DNA from: Salinigranum rubrum
GTDB lineage: Archaea > Halobacteriota > Halobacteria > Halobacteriales > Haloferacaceae
Reading direction: 5' to 3'
Length of the DNA: 64,000 nt
Assembly (NCBI RefSeq): GCF_002906575.1
Contig: NZ_CP026309.1
Coordinates: 1,922,001-1,986,000, forward strand
In this document: piece by piece, positions 37,487 through 47,093 of the stretch
Position numbering within the stretch: the stretch's first letter is position 1
Layout of the letters: each line of letters opens with the position of its first letter
Position numbers and translations under genes: made by a program
The notes under the pieces: model-generated
The model's database searches: none
Seen by the model: only the letters and a program-made list of their open reading frames with translations
Told to the model about the DNA's origin: nothing

Positions 37487-38887
37487 TCAGTACGGAATGA
37501 CCGTCAGCGCGACCGCGAGGAACGGGATGAGGAGGATGAGCATCGTCACGGCGTATCCGAACATCTCACGGGCGCGGATGCCCGTGATACCGAGCAGCGG
37601 AAGCGCCCAGAACGGCTGGAAGAGGTTCGTGTGCGCGTCGCCGACGGCGTAGGCGATGGTCGCCTGTCCGGCGGGAACGCCGAGTTCGTTCGCCGCCGTG
37701 AGAATCGTGGTTCCGATGACGGTCCACTCGCCACCGCCGGAGGGAACGAAGACGTTGATGATGCCGGCCGTGACCCACGCGACCACGGGGAACGTCGCCG
37801 GCGTCGACAGCGAGACGAGCGCCTCTGCGAGCGTCTGAGAGAGCCCCGAGGCGTTCATCATCCCGATGATGCCGGCGTAGAACGGGAACTGCAGGATGAT
37901 GCCGCTCGTGGCCGGCACCGCGTCCGAGAACGCCTCCTGGTACGCTGCCGGTCGGGTGAACAGCGCGAGACCGAGGAAGACGAAGAGGAAGTTGACCACG
38001 TTGAGGTTGAGCGCGCCCAGACCCTGCTGGACGAACGTCCACACCGAGAGCGCGACGCCGGTCAGCGCGATGACCGCCCCGAGCAGTCGGCTGTTGTCGA
38101 TGCGGTCCCCTATCGTCTCGGACGCCTCGGCCGTGTCGGTCGCGCCGCCGTCGGCCGCCGCCGAACTGAGTTCCCGTTCCGGGACGTACTCCGTGATCGG
38201 CTCCGTCGCCTCCTCGGGCGGGGAGAGGAGGTACAGGACGATCGCGGTGTACACGATGCCGGTGACGACCAGTGCGAGCGTGTACGGGTGGAAGATGGTC
38301 TGTGAGGTGGAGATGAGTCCGCTGACGACTCCCTCTTGGATGAAGACGTTGTCGGGGGTGTTCATCAACAGCGGTGCGGACGCGGCGAGTCCCCAGTGCC
38401 ACGTCAGCCCCATTCCCATGTAGCCGGCGACACAGAGGAGCGGGTAGTGAACGGAGAGTCCGCGCTCCCTCGCTTGTCGGCCCATCTCTCGGGCCATCAC
38501 GGCCCCGACGATGAGACCGAGACCCCAGTGGACCCACGCGACGACCATCGAGATTACGCCCACGAGGACGACCGCCTGCTTGCCGTCGTTCGGCAGTCCC
38601 GTCAGCCACGCGATGCCGCTTTGGACCCACGGGTGGTACGCCAGCGCGTAGCCCGTCACGAGGATCAGCACCATCTGCATCGCGAACGTCAACAGCACCC
38701 AGAAGCCGTCCCGCCAGTACTGCGCCATGGCGACCGGTGACGCCCCTTCGACGACGACACCGGCGACGAACACGACGTACGTCAAGAGGACGGCGAAGAG
38801 GAACGGGCTCGGCATCCACCGCTCGACGCTGTCGGAGATTCGACTCCCGAACCGTTGTATCGCGGTCTCGTTGGTACTCGTCGACAT
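37487..38887 (-). CDS. atoE: Short-chain fatty acid transporter (AtoE family)
   Basis: 466 aa with about 11 membrane helices. The N-terminus reads RFGSRISDSVERWMPSPFLF and the conserved loops VAWVHWGLGLIVGAVMA, WHWGLAASAPLL, NVFVPSGGGEWTVIG and GDAHTNLFQPFWALPLLGI are those of the TIGR00366/AtoE family. Bacterial AtoE imports short-chain fatty acids such as butyrate and acetoacetate. A hydrophilic acidic insert (about 235-270) would lie on the cytosolic side. It is divergent from the acetyl-CoA synthetase gene across 89 bp, which suggests import and activation of acetate or related acids as one function. Confidence 0.88.
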   Translation of the reverse strand: MSTSTNETAIQRFGSRISDSVERWMPSPFLFAVLLTYVVFVAGVVVEGASPVAMAQYWRDGFWVLLTFAMQMVLILVTGYALAYHPWVQSGIAWLTGLPNDGKQAVVLVGVISMVVAWVHWGLGLIVGAVMAREMGRQARERGLSVHYPLLCVAGYMGMGLTWHWGLAASAPLLMNTPDNVFIQEGVVSGLISTSQTIFHPYTLALVVTGIVYTAIVLYLLSPPEEATEPITEYVPERELSSAAADGGATDTAEASETIGDRIDNSRLLGAVIALTGVALSVWTFVQQGLGALNLNVVNFLFVFLGLALFTRPAAYQEAFSDAVPATSGIILQFPFYAGIIGMMNASGLSQTLAEALVSLSTPATFPVVAWVTAGIINVFVPSGGGEWTVIGTTILTAANELGVPAGQATIAYAVGDAHTNLFQPFWALPLLGITGIRAREMFGYAVTMLILLIPFLAVALTVIPY

Positions 38888-38976
38888 ACCGTTTCAACCG
38901 TCTCGAATTTCCCTCATAATCGTGCTGATTTGGACCCGTCCGAAAGATTAGGTAGATTCGCGGGACAGGTGCCGAC

Positions 38977-40967
38977 ATGGACCGCGTACCAGACCCCGAC
39001 GAGGTCGTCCACGAACCGAGCGAGGAGTTCGTCGAGTCGACCAACGTCGCCGCGTTCATGCGCGAGTACGGTATCGACGACTACGACGAACTCATCGAGC
39101 GCACCACCTCCCGTGTCGAACACGTCGACGAGTCGGGCATCGAGTGGTTCTGGGACCTCCTTCCCGAGTATCTCGGTATCGACTTTGACACCCCCTACGA
39201 CCAGGTCCGCGACGATACCGACGGCCCCCAGTTCTCGAAGTGGTATCCCGGCGGGGAGTTGAACCTCGCGCACAACGTGGTGGACCGACACGCCCACGTC
39301 GACTCTCAAACCAGAAACAAAATCGCGTGTCTCTGGGAAGGCGAACCCGGCGACGTCCGCGAGATTACCTACCACGAACTCGCCCGCCAGTCGAACAAAA
39401 TCGCGAACTACCTCGAAGCGAGCGGCATCGACACCGGTGATACGGTCGGCCTGTACATGCCGATGGTCCCCGAGGTCATCTCCATCTTGTATGGGTGTTT
39501 CAAAGTCGGCGCCATCGCCGTCCCCATCTTTTCTGGATTCGGCGTCGAGGCCACCGCCACCCGAATCGAAGACTCCGAATGCTCGGTCCTCTTTACCGGT
39601 GATGGGTTCTATCGGAGAGGAAAGCCCCTGACGCTCAAAGAGAGCGCCGACGAGGCTATCGACGAGGCCGGCCACGTCGAACACACGGTCGTGTACGACC
39701 GGTTGGGCGACGACGCCGACGTCCCGATGCACGACCGAGACGAGTGGTGGTCAGAGGCCATCGAGACCCACTCGGACGCGTACGACACGAAATCGTTGCC
39801 CTCGAACCAGGAGTCGATGCTGCTGTACTCGTCGGGTACGACGGGCAAACCCAAGGGCATCGTCCACACCCACGCGGGGGTGCAGATGCAGTGTGCCAAA
39901 GAGATGTACTTCGGCTTCGACCACCAGCCCTCGGACCGGTTCTTCTGGGTGTCCGACATCGGCTGGATGATGGGCCCGTGGACGCTCATCGGCAACCACA
40001 CGTTCGGGGCACCGTCTTCATGTACGAGGGCGCGCCCGACCATCCAGAGCCAGACCGGTTCTGGGAGATGATCGACCGCCACTCCCTGTCGACGTTCGGT
40101 ATCTCGCCCACAGCAATCCGCGCCCTTCGCAAGCACGGCGACGAGTGGGTCGACGACCACGACCTCTCGTCGCTCCGACTCTTGGGGTCGACGGGCGAAC
40201 CGTGGGACCCCGAGTCGTGGCAGTGGTTCTACGAGAACGTCGGTGGCGGGGACGCGCCCATCATCAACATCTCGGGGGGGACCGAAATCTGCGGGTGTTT
40301 CCTCATGCCGATGCCCACCCAGCCACTGAAACCCACCTCACTGGGCGGTCCAGGCCTGGGCATGGACATCGACATCGTGAACGACGCGGGTGACTCGATT
40401 GCGGACACGAACGAGCGGGGCTTTCTGGTCGCGCGCGACTCGTGTCCGTCGATGACCAAATCGCTCTGGGAGGGCGACGACCGATACCTCGAAGAGTACT
40501 GGTCGACGTGGGAGGACCTGTGGGACCACGGCGACTGGGCGCAAAAAGACGAAGACGGCTTCTGGTTTTTGCACGGACGGGCCGACGACGCGCTGAACGT
40601 CGCGGGACGCAAGGTGGGACCGGCCGAAATCGAAGGCGTGCTCACCGAACACGACTCGGTAAACCAGGCCGCGGCCGTGGGCGTCCCCGACGACACGACG
40701 GGGACCGCCGTCGTGGCCTATGTGGTGCTCGAAGACGGTTTCGAGGGAAGCGACGACCTCCGCGCGGAGCTATCGGCGCTGGTGGGCGAGGAACACGGCA
40801 AGCCGTTCCGCCCGCGCGAACTCCTGTTCGTCTCGGAGCTCCCCAAAACCCAGTCGGGCAAGATCATCCGCCGGGCCATCTCGTCGATCTACCAGGGCGA
40901 AGACCTCGGCGACATGTCGAGCATCGAGAACCCCGCCGCGCTCGACGAACTCCGAGACGCCGCCTGA
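38977..40967 (+). CDS. acs: Acetyl-CoA synthetase / AMP-forming acyl-CoA ligase (frameshifted)
   Basis: The repaired product is 663 aa. N-terminal ACS features include GGELNLAHNVVDRH. The P-loop is LLYSSGTTGKPKGIVHTHAG, followed by DIGWMMGPWTLIGNHTFGG. The frame breaks at the G run 40006-40009; a fifth G joins NHTFGG to TVFMYEGAPDHPEP. Beyond it are WQWFYENVGGGDAPIINISG, GGTEICGCF, the hinge DDALNVAGRKVGPAEIE and the catalytic lysine in PKTQSGKIIRR. The enzyme makes acetyl-CoA from acetate, ATP and CoA; the exact acid may be propionate or another short chain. A box reading agattagg lies about 30 bp upstream. Its 3' end faces a degenerate AMP-ligase 23 bp away. Confidence 0.88.
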
Positions 40968-40990
40968 TGGGTGGGTAGTCGGGCCGAGAG

Positions 40991-41719
40991 TCAGAGCGGC
41001 ACGTCGGCGGCGCGGCAGGCCCGCGGTTCGGGCGGGTTCTCGTCGTCGTCCCCGACGACGGCGACGTCGGCCGACGCTCCCTCGTCGGGGACGACGACCG
41101 TCCCCCCGGCCAGAATCGGCGCAACGAGACCGGCCGCGACCACGTGTGGCTGGACGAGCGGCCCGCGGACGGCGATTCGACTGGCCTCGCCGAGGTCGAA
41201 CGCGTCGACGACGGCGCGGGCGGCGTCGAGGAGGTCCGCGTGGGTGTACGTCTCCTCACCTCCCGCGAGCAGCGGGTCGGCCGGGTCGACGTCGGTCGGG
41301 TGAACGGCAGGATTCTCGCTCCACAGTTCCTTCTCCCAGTGGAGCGTGGTCGCCTGCGCGGGCGCACCGCCGTAGGTGGCGAGTTTCGTGCTCGGACCGG
41401 GAGAGACGGTTTCCTCGTCCGCGACGGGGAGCAAGAGGACGCGCGGGTCGCCCGTCGCTGCCGCCTCACCGTCCACGAACCGGGTCGTCGCCCCGAGTTG
41501 ACCGGCGCCGTAGAACGCCCAGAGCGGGTGGCGACCGACGCCGCCGCCGACGGCGACGGTCGCACCCTCGCGGACGCCGAGATACCGGAGGACGTTCCCC
41601 GCCTTGTACGCGGTCGTACAGAAGTCGTGATACGAGACGGAGCGGTTCGTCTCGGCGGCGTAAAACGCGGGGCGTTCGCTCCGCCGGTCGCGGGCGACGA
41701 GGTCTCCGAGAACGTCCAT
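40991..41719 (-). CDS. Short, degenerate AMP-ligase-like protein (probable pseudoenzyme)
   Basis: 242 aa from the ATG at 41717-41719. The N-terminal half keeps the ligase scaffold (MDVLGDLVARDRRSERPAFY, NRSVSYHDFCTTAYKAGNVL, GAGQLGATTRFVD). At the place of the P-loop it has DPADPLLAGGEETYTHADLL, where an active enzyme has LLYTSGTTGKPKG; the Ser/Thr/Gly/Lys signature is gone. The C-terminal domain with its catalytic Lys is missing: the chain ends VVVPDEGASADVAV and an Asp/Glu-rich tail. No frameshift is needed to read it, and codon use is normal, so it is probably a maintained protein with a non-catalytic role rather than decay. It converges with acs. Confidence 0.75.
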   Translation of the reverse strand: MDVLGDLVARDRRSERPAFYAAETNRSVSYHDFCTTAYKAGNVLRYLGVREGATVAVGGGVGRHPLWAFYGAGQLGATTRFVDGEAAATGDPRVLLLPVADEETVSPGPSTKLATYGGAPAQATTLHWEKELWSENPAVHPTDVDPADPLLAGGEETYTHADLLDAARAVVDAFDLGEASRIAVRGPLVQPHVVAAGLVAPILAGGTVVVPDEGASADVAVVGDDDENPPEPRACRAADVPL

Positions 41720-41894
41720 ACCTGGGGTAAGCGAGTCGCTCCCAAAGGTCGAGCGGTTCGAGACGCACGCCGAACGGTCGACGTGGACGAACCCGGGACC
41801 GTCACGGCGGTGGATGAGTACGATGGTAGTGAACAGATATCGGCCAGTAAACATAATAATCATTGGCCCGACAAATGGCTGAGGTATCAGTACA

Positions 41895-43061
41895 ATGTCC
41901 ATGAGAGCTGTCGTGTACAAGGGACCGAAAGAGGTAGCCGTCGAAGAAGTAGACGAGCCAGAGCTCCAACATCCGAACGACGTCCTGATCGACATCACGA
42001 CGTCGTGCATCTGTGGGTCGGACCTCCACATGTACGAGGGCCGAACCGCGGCCGAAGAGGGGATCGTCTTCGGCCACGAGAACATGGGAATCGTCACCGA
42101 GGTCGGTGACGGCGTCTCGACGCTGGAGGAGGGCGACCGGGTCGTCGCACCGTTCAACGTCGCGTGTGGCTTCTGTCAGAACTGTGAGAACGGCTACACC
42201 GGCTTCTGTACGAACGTCAACCCCGGCTTCGCCGGCGGGGCGTACGGCTACGTCGCGATGGGTCCGTACAAGGGCGGACAGGCCGAGAAGCTCCGCATCC
42301 CCTATGCGGACTTCAACGCGCTCAAACTCCCCGAGGGAGACGAACACGAGGACGCCTTCGCGCTACTGGCCGACATCTTCCCGACAGGGTGGCACGGGAC
42401 GGAACTGGCGAACCTCCAGCCCGGCGAGTCGGTCGCCATCTTCGGTGCCGGCCCGGTCGGGCTGATGGCCGCCTACAGCGCGAAGATCAAGGGCGCGTCG
42501 AAGATTTACTCCGTCGACCGCGTTCCGAGTCGATTGGACCTGGCCGAAGAACACTGTGACGCCACGCCCATCAACTTCGAGGAGGGCGACCCCGTCGAGC
42601 AGATCATCGACGACCACGGGGGCGAAGTCGACAAGGGCGTCGACGCCGTCGGCTACCAGGCCATCGACCCCGAGACCGACCCCGGCTCCGACGCGTACGA
42701 CCCGGCCCGCGAGAACCCGGCCGTGGTCCTGAATCAGCTCATCCAGGTCGTCCGACCCACGGGCGAACTCGGGATTCCGGGCCTGTACGTCCCCTCCGAC
42801 CCCGGCGCACCCGACGAGATGGCCGCGCAAGGCCGGCTGGGAATCGACTTCGGTAAACTGTTCGAGAAGGGCCAGAAGCTCGGCACGGGCCAGTGCAACG
42901 TCAAGGAGTACAACCGCGAACTTCGTGACCTCATCATCGAGGGCCGCGCGGACCCCTCGTGGGTCGTCTCCCACCGGGTCAACCTCGACGAGGCGCCCGA
43001 GATGTACGAGGCGTTCGACAAGCGCGAAGAGGGCGTCACGAAGGTCCTGCTGGAACCCTAG
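41895..43061 (+). CDS. Zinc-dependent dehydrogenase, glutathione-independent formaldehyde dehydrogenase-like
   Basis: 388 aa. Catalytic zinc ligands are in CICGSDLHMYEGR and FGHENMGIVTEVGDG. The structural zinc site is CGFCQNCENGYTGFC. The Rossmann motif is VAIFGAGPVGLMAAYSAK. A long insertion near residues 245-320 (DAVGYQAIDPETDPGSDAYD onward, EMAAQGRLGIDFGKLFEKGQ) is characteristic of the PFDH branch, which oxidises formaldehyde or dismutates aldehydes using tightly bound NAD+. Substrate choice between formaldehyde and other aldehydes or alcohols is uncertain. An AT-rich element (acataataat, 41853-41862) lies about 35 bp upstream. The start is ATG 41895; an ATG two codons inside is possible. 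Confidence 0.88.
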   Translation: MSMRAVVYKGPKEVAVEEVDEPELQHPNDVLIDITTSCICGSDLHMYEGRTAAEEGIVFGHENMGIVTEVGDGVSTLEEGDRVVAPFNVACGFCQNCENGYTGFCTNVNPGFAGGAYGYVAMGPYKGGQAEKLRIPYADFNALKLPEGDEHEDAFALLADIFPTGWHGTELANLQPGESVAIFGAGPVGLMAAYSAKIKGASKIYSVDRVPSRLDLAEEHCDATPINFEEGDPVEQIIDDHGGEVDKGVDAVGYQAIDPETDPGSDAYDPARENPAVVLNQLIQVVRPTGELGIPGLYVPSDPGAPDEMAAQGRLGIDFGKLFEKGQKLGTGQCNVKEYNRELRDLIIEGRADPSWVVSHRVNLDEAPEMYEAFDKREEGVTKVLLEP

Positions 43062-43098
43062 CGCAGCAGCGCTCCACCGCTCGATTTCTTTTCCGACG

Positions 43099-43254
43099 TC
43101 ACCCACGGAGCCACACCTGCGGGTGGGCGTCGCGCAGGTGGTCCTGATACCGCCGCACGAGTTCCGGATACCCCATCGCGACGGTCGACCACTCGCAGTG
43201 GTCACACCGCCCGGTCACCCGGTCGGCACCGTCGGTGGACCGTTCGAGCACCAT
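43099..43254 (-). CDS. Small C2H2-type zinc-finger protein, 51 aa (copy 1)
   Basis: It starts MVLERSTDGADRVTGRCDHC and continues EWSTVAMGYPELVRRYQDHL, then RDAHPQVWLRG. The pattern C-x2-C-x18-H-x4-H is that of a classical zinc finger with a longer loop. It is paralogous to the protein encoded 96 bp upstream on the same strand (43351-43506): the stretch TGRCDHCEW is identical and the helix YQDHLR is shared. Haloarchaea encode many zinc-binding proteins below 60 residues, usually with CPxCG motifs; this C2H2 form is less common. The product could bind nucleic acid or a protein partner. Confidence 0.75.
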   Translation of the reverse strand: MVLERSTDGADRVTGRCDHCEWSTVAMGYPELVRRYQDHLRDAHPQVWLRG

Positions 43255-43350
43255 GTCCGTCGATAGGAAACGGAGACGCGTGTACCTGTCGCCGGGACGG
43301 TGACCCGAGAGAGCGAGCGAGGCTGCGACGGGCCGGCCAGTCGGAAAATC

Positions 43351-43506
43351 TCAGACGCGGAGCCAGGCTTTCGGGTGAGAGGCGCGAAGGTGGTCCTGGT
43401 AGAACTTGACCATCTCCGGGTACGACGTCGTTATCGCCGTCCACTCGCAGTGGTCACACCGACCGGTGACCGCGGTTCGCCGTTGCCGTGAGGGTTTGTA
43501 GCACAT
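43351..43506 (-). CDS. Small C2H2-type zinc-finger protein, 51 aa (copy 2)
   Basis: It starts MCYKPSRQRRTAVTGRCDHC and continues EWTAITTSYPEMVKFYQDHL, then RASHPKAWLRV. It has the same C-x2-C-x18-H-x4-H zinc pattern as its neighbour and a basic N-terminal tail (KPSRQRR) that the other copy lacks. An AT-rich promoter element (tatttattatgtat, 43523-43536) lies 17-30 bp upstream of the ATG at 43504-43506, suggesting a strong leaderless message. Both copies are intact and of identical length, with the same codon phase, so the pair came from a tandem duplication followed by divergence. Confidence 0.78.
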   Translation of the reverse strand: MCYKPSRQRRTAVTGRCDHCEWTAITTSYPEMVKFYQDHLRASHPKAWLRV

Positions 43507-43522
43507 ACCACCCGTCGACTGG

Positions 43523-43563
43523 TATTTATTATGTATCTTCTGGCCTGGTTCTCAGCGCTGAGA
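43523..43563. promoter_or_regulatory. Promoter and palindrome upstream of zinc-finger copy 2
   Basis: The TATA-like tract tatttattatgtat (43523-43536) serves the leftward zinc-finger gene. A 14-bp palindrome tctcagcgctgaga (43550-43563) follows directly upstream of it, in the place of an activator or repressor site. The rightward beta-helix gene has its own box (TTGTTAAG, 43636-43643), 25-32 bp before its ATG. Confidence 0.55.
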
Positions 43564-43667
43564 GCGCTCACGCGCCGCGAGGCGTCCGGTGTCACTGTCG
43601 TCGTGTTCGACCGACATTCCTGCTGAACTGACAATTTGTTAAGTGTCATCGTTCCGAATCCCGTGTC

Positions 43668-46600
43668 ATGACTTCTCGGGAGACGGTCCGGCGGCCCGGA
43701 CGAACCGTTCGCTGTCGTGGGTGGTGGCGGGTCGCTGCCGTGGCCGTCGTGACGCTTCTCGTGTGTACGACGGCGGCCGTCGCCGCGCCATCTCTCCCCG
43801 CCGGCGACGTGTCGTCTCCGGCGGGGACGGCCGTCACCGGTTGTACCACCATCGACACCCCCGGACGATACGTCCTCACCACGGACCTTCGGGCGCCACC
43901 AGGGACCGACGTCTGCCTGTACGTCCGCGCGAGCGACGTGCGTCTCCGAGGTGGTGGTCACCGTATCGACGGACGCGGGAGCGGCACGGTCGGCGTGGGC
44001 GTCGGCTCCCGGGCCGGGGTTTCGAACGTGACCGTCTCGAACGTGACCGTCTCCGGGTGGCGCGTCGGCGTCGGGTTCGGGAACGTCGACGGCGGGTCGG
44101 TGACGGACGTCGAAGCGCGAGGGAACGGCGACGGGGTTCGACTCGCGCGGACACGTGAGATTCGGGTCAGAGACGCCGTCGCCGTCGACAACGACGGGGC
44201 GGGCGTCCGCGTCTCGGACGGGAGTGCGAACAGCGCCGTCGTCGGTCTCTCCGCGTTCGGAAACCAGCGGGGTGTCCTCGTGGAGCGATCAACGGACACT
44301 GCTATCGTCGACGGTCGGCTCATCGGCACCGAACGGAGCGGGGTTCACCTCCAGAACGCTAGGAACAGCACGCTCCGCGGGACTGTCGTCGTCGGGAGCG
44401 GGCAGTACGGCGTCGAGGTCGCCCAGTCGTCGGGGGTTCGACTCTCGAACGCCGCGGTCGACAGACCGGGACAGACCGGCATCGAAGTCACGAACAGTCG
44501 GGACGTCACGCTCGTCGAGAGCGAGGTGAGAGACAGCGAGGCCCACGGCGTCGAAATCTTCTCCACGAGCGGGTCGCTCCTCCGGGACGTTCGGGTCGAA
44601 GACAGTCGAGGCGTCGGGGTCCGTCTCGGCGGCGCGCCGAACAACGCGCTCCGGAACCTCACGGTCGAGGGCGGCGAGGTCGGCGTGTTCCTCTCCGGGA
44701 GTCGCTCGACGGACGTCCGGGGCATAACTGCGGTCGACGCCGACGTCGGCGTCCGGTTGCTGCGGACCGACGACAGTCGCCTCCGCGACGTTCGGGTCCG
44801 TGAGGTCGGGTCGGCGTCGTACAGCGAGACGCCCGTCGGCGTCCACCTCGACGACGCAGCGGGGAACGTCCTCGTGAACACGACGGTCAGCGGCGATCCC
44901 GGCACGGTAACGAGTACCGGCGTCCACGTCGAAGAGGGCGTCGGGAATCGGGTTTCGACGCTGACCGTCACCGAAACCGAACTCGCCGTGTGGATCCAGG
45001 ACGGCCGGGATCACCTGATCGAGAACGCGACGGTCGAGCGGAACGAGGACCCCGTGGTCGGCAGGGGGACCGAGGGACTGTCGTTCGTCGGGGTCACTGC
45101 GAGAGACAACGACGCCGGGGTCGACCTCCGGGGCGCCCCCGGCGCACGCCTCGTCGGAGTGCGCGTGACCGAGAACGAGGTCGACTCCAACCGCGCGAGC
45201 CTCGAACTGTCGGGTGACGATGTTCAGGTCACGGAGAGCCTCGTCCGCGACAACAACGGGGCCGGTCTCGTGGTGTCGCGTTCGAGAGAGAGCGTCGTCT
45301 CGGACACCGTCGTGCGCGGCAACGCGGGGCACGGACTCCGACTGGCCGGCACCCGTGACACTCGGGCCACGAACGTCACCGTCTCGAACAACGAAGGCGA
45401 CGGGGTCGTCATCGCTCCCGACTCGGGAGACTGGCGACAGGACCCGCTCGCGCCCGCGAACAACACGCTCTCGGCCAGCACCGTTACGGAGAACTTCGGC
45501 GACGGTCTCACTATCAGCGACGCCTCGAACACCACCCTCCGCGGCGTCACGGTGACGAACAACCGTGCGGGCATCGACCTCGACGCGAGTCCGGGGACGG
45601 CCGTCACCGACGCAGTCGTCCGAGCCAACGCCGGAAACGGCGTCAGTATCGCCGATGGCTCGAACGGGGCCACGGTCGCGGGAGTCGACGTCTCACGGAA
45701 CGCGCAGGTCGGCCTCAGCGTGACCGAGAGCGACGGGGTCGGGGTCGTCGACGTGGCGGTGCACCGAAACTTCGACGACGGCATCGAGGTCAGGCGGTCG
45801 GACCGGTTCACGGTCGAGTCGGCCGACACGACCGACAACGGCTGGAGCGGGATATACATCGAGAGCAGTCGGGACGCACGCGTGAGGAACGTGACGGCCG
45901 ACGGGAACCGGGCCGACGGTATCGACCTGTGGGGCGTCGAGGGCTGGTCCGTGGTCGACAGCGTCGCGACCGACAACCGCAACGCCGGCATCGGTCCGAC
46001 CGGCAGCGACGACGGGAGGATAACCGAGAGCAGGGTCGTCGGGAACGACCAGGGAATCTGGGCCAGCGGGGAGAACAACAGCTACACGGACAACGTCGCG
46101 GCGCGAAACGAGATGGGCTTCCTGGTGTCGTCGCCGGGTCGAACCCTCGTCCGGAACAACAGCGCCGTCGGGAACGCCGAACTGGGTATCAGAGCGAGCG
46201 GGCGGGCCGTCGTCGCGGACAACGAGGTCAGAGAGAACGGTGCGGGCGTCCGAGACGACGGCTTCAGCCACGGCGGGGTCGTCGTCTCGAACAACGTCCG
46301 GGTCGACCGAAACCGCGTGGTCGACAACGACGGCGTCGGCGTCCTGGTCAGAGAGTCGAACGTCGCCGTCCGCGACAACCGCATCGCGGGGAACGCCGAC
46401 GCCGGCGTCGAACTCGTCGGGACGACGAACACGACCGTCGCGGGGAACGTCGTCTCGGACAACGAACACGGCGTCGTCGTCGACTTCGGTCGGCAGAGCG
46501 ACCGGCAGGGGCGGAGTATCACGCCCTCCCTGGCGACGACCATCGAGGACAACGTCGTGGAGAGCAGGCGGGTGAACGTGCTGGTCCGGGGCGGGAACGA

Positions 46601-47003
46601 CACCCGCGTCCTCGACAACCGACTCGTCGACGGCAGGGTCGGCGTCCGGGTCGAACCGATCACGTTCCTCGGACCCGGTCGAGAGCGGGAAGCGACCGGC
46701 GTCGAGGTGCACGACAACCTGCTCGCGGACAACCGGGCGTTCGGCGTCGAGAACGTCGGCAGGACGGTCGTAAACGCGACCGAAAACGGCTGGGGAGCGC
46801 CGGACGGCCCGTCGAGTCCCACTGACCCCGACGCGCCGTTCGCCGACCCCGTCACCGGCGCGCTCGCCGACGGCGGCGGCGACGCCGTGTCGGAGAACCG
46901 CACCGACTCCGGCGTCTCGAACGTCCGGTTCGACCCGTATCAGTCGACGAACGCTTCGGTCTCGACTTCGGACGCACGCGCGGAGCGCGACGACGGGGAG
47001 TGA
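43668..47003 (+). CDS. Secreted right-handed beta-helix protein (NosD-like)
   Basis: 1111 aa. A signal peptide (WWRVAAVAVVTLLVCTTAAV) precedes TTIDTPGRYVLTTDLRAP, the usual entry to haloarchaeal NosD-type proteins. From about residue 90 to 1040 it is built of PbH1 rungs of roughly 22-23 residues, many with the pattern V-x-x-N/D-x-x-G-V-x-V, for example NNEGDGVVIAPDSGD and NGWSGIYIESSRDA. The tail is acidic and hydrophilic (SDARAERDDGE), with no membrane anchor or PGF-CTERM, so it is either released or held non-covalently. Beta-helix proteins bind or cleave polysaccharides or act as adhesins. No catalytic residues can be placed. Confidence 0.85.
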   Translation: MTSRETVRRPGRTVRCRGWWRVAAVAVVTLLVCTTAAVAAPSLPAGDVSSPAGTAVTGCTTIDTPGRYVLTTDLRAPPGTDVCLYVRASDVRLRGGGHRIDGRGSGTVGVGVGSRAGVSNVTVSNVTVSGWRVGVGFGNVDGGSVTDVEARGNGDGVRLARTREIRVRDAVAVDNDGAGVRVSDGSANSAVVGLSAFGNQRGVLVERSTDTAIVDGRLIGTERSGVHLQNARNSTLRGTVVVGSGQYGVEVAQSSGVRLSNAAVDRPGQTGIEVTNSRDVTLVESEVRDSEAHGVEIFSTSGSLLRDVRVEDSRGVGVRLGGAPNNALRNLTVEGGEVGVFLSGSRSTDVRGITAVDADVGVRLLRTDDSRLRDVRVREVGSASYSETPVGVHLDDAAGNVLVNTTVSGDPGTVTSTGVHVEEGVGNRVSTLTVTETELAVWIQDGRDHLIENATVERNEDPVVGRGTEGLSFVGVTARDNDAGVDLRGAPGARLVGVRVTENEVDSNRASLELSGDDVQVTESLVRDNNGAGLVVSRSRESVVSDTVVRGNAGHGLRLAGTRDTRATNVTVSNNEGDGVVIAPDSGDWRQDPLAPANNTLSASTVTENFGDGLTISDASNTTLRGVTVTNNRAGIDLDASPGTAVTDAVVRANAGNGVSIADGSNGATVAGVDVSRNAQVGLSVTESDGVGVVDVAVHRNFDDGIEVRRSDRFTVESADTTDNGWSGIYIESSRDARVRNVTADGNRADGIDLWGVEGWSVVDSVATDNRNAGIGPTGSDDGRITESRVVGNDQGIWASGENNSYTDNVAARNEMGFLVSSPGRTLVRNNSAVGNAELGIRASGRAVVADNEVRENGAGVRDDGFSHGGVVVSNNVRVDRNRVVDNDGVGVLVRESNVAVRDNRIAGNADAGVELVGTTNTTVAGNVVSDNEHGVVVDFGRQSDRQGRSITPSLATTIEDNVVESRRVNVLVRGGNDTRVLDNRLVDGRVGVRVEPITFLGPGREREATGVEVHDNLLADNRAFGVENVGRTVVNATENGWGAPDGPSSPTDPDAPFADPVTGALADGGGDAVSENRTDSGVSNVRFDPYQSTNASVSTSDARAERDDGE

Positions 47004-47093
47004 CCGACTCCCGTCCGCTTCCCGTCCGCTTCCCGCCCGCTCCCGTTCGCCGCGCGGAGAAGCCTCTTGACGGTGCCGCCCCTGAGTCGACCC

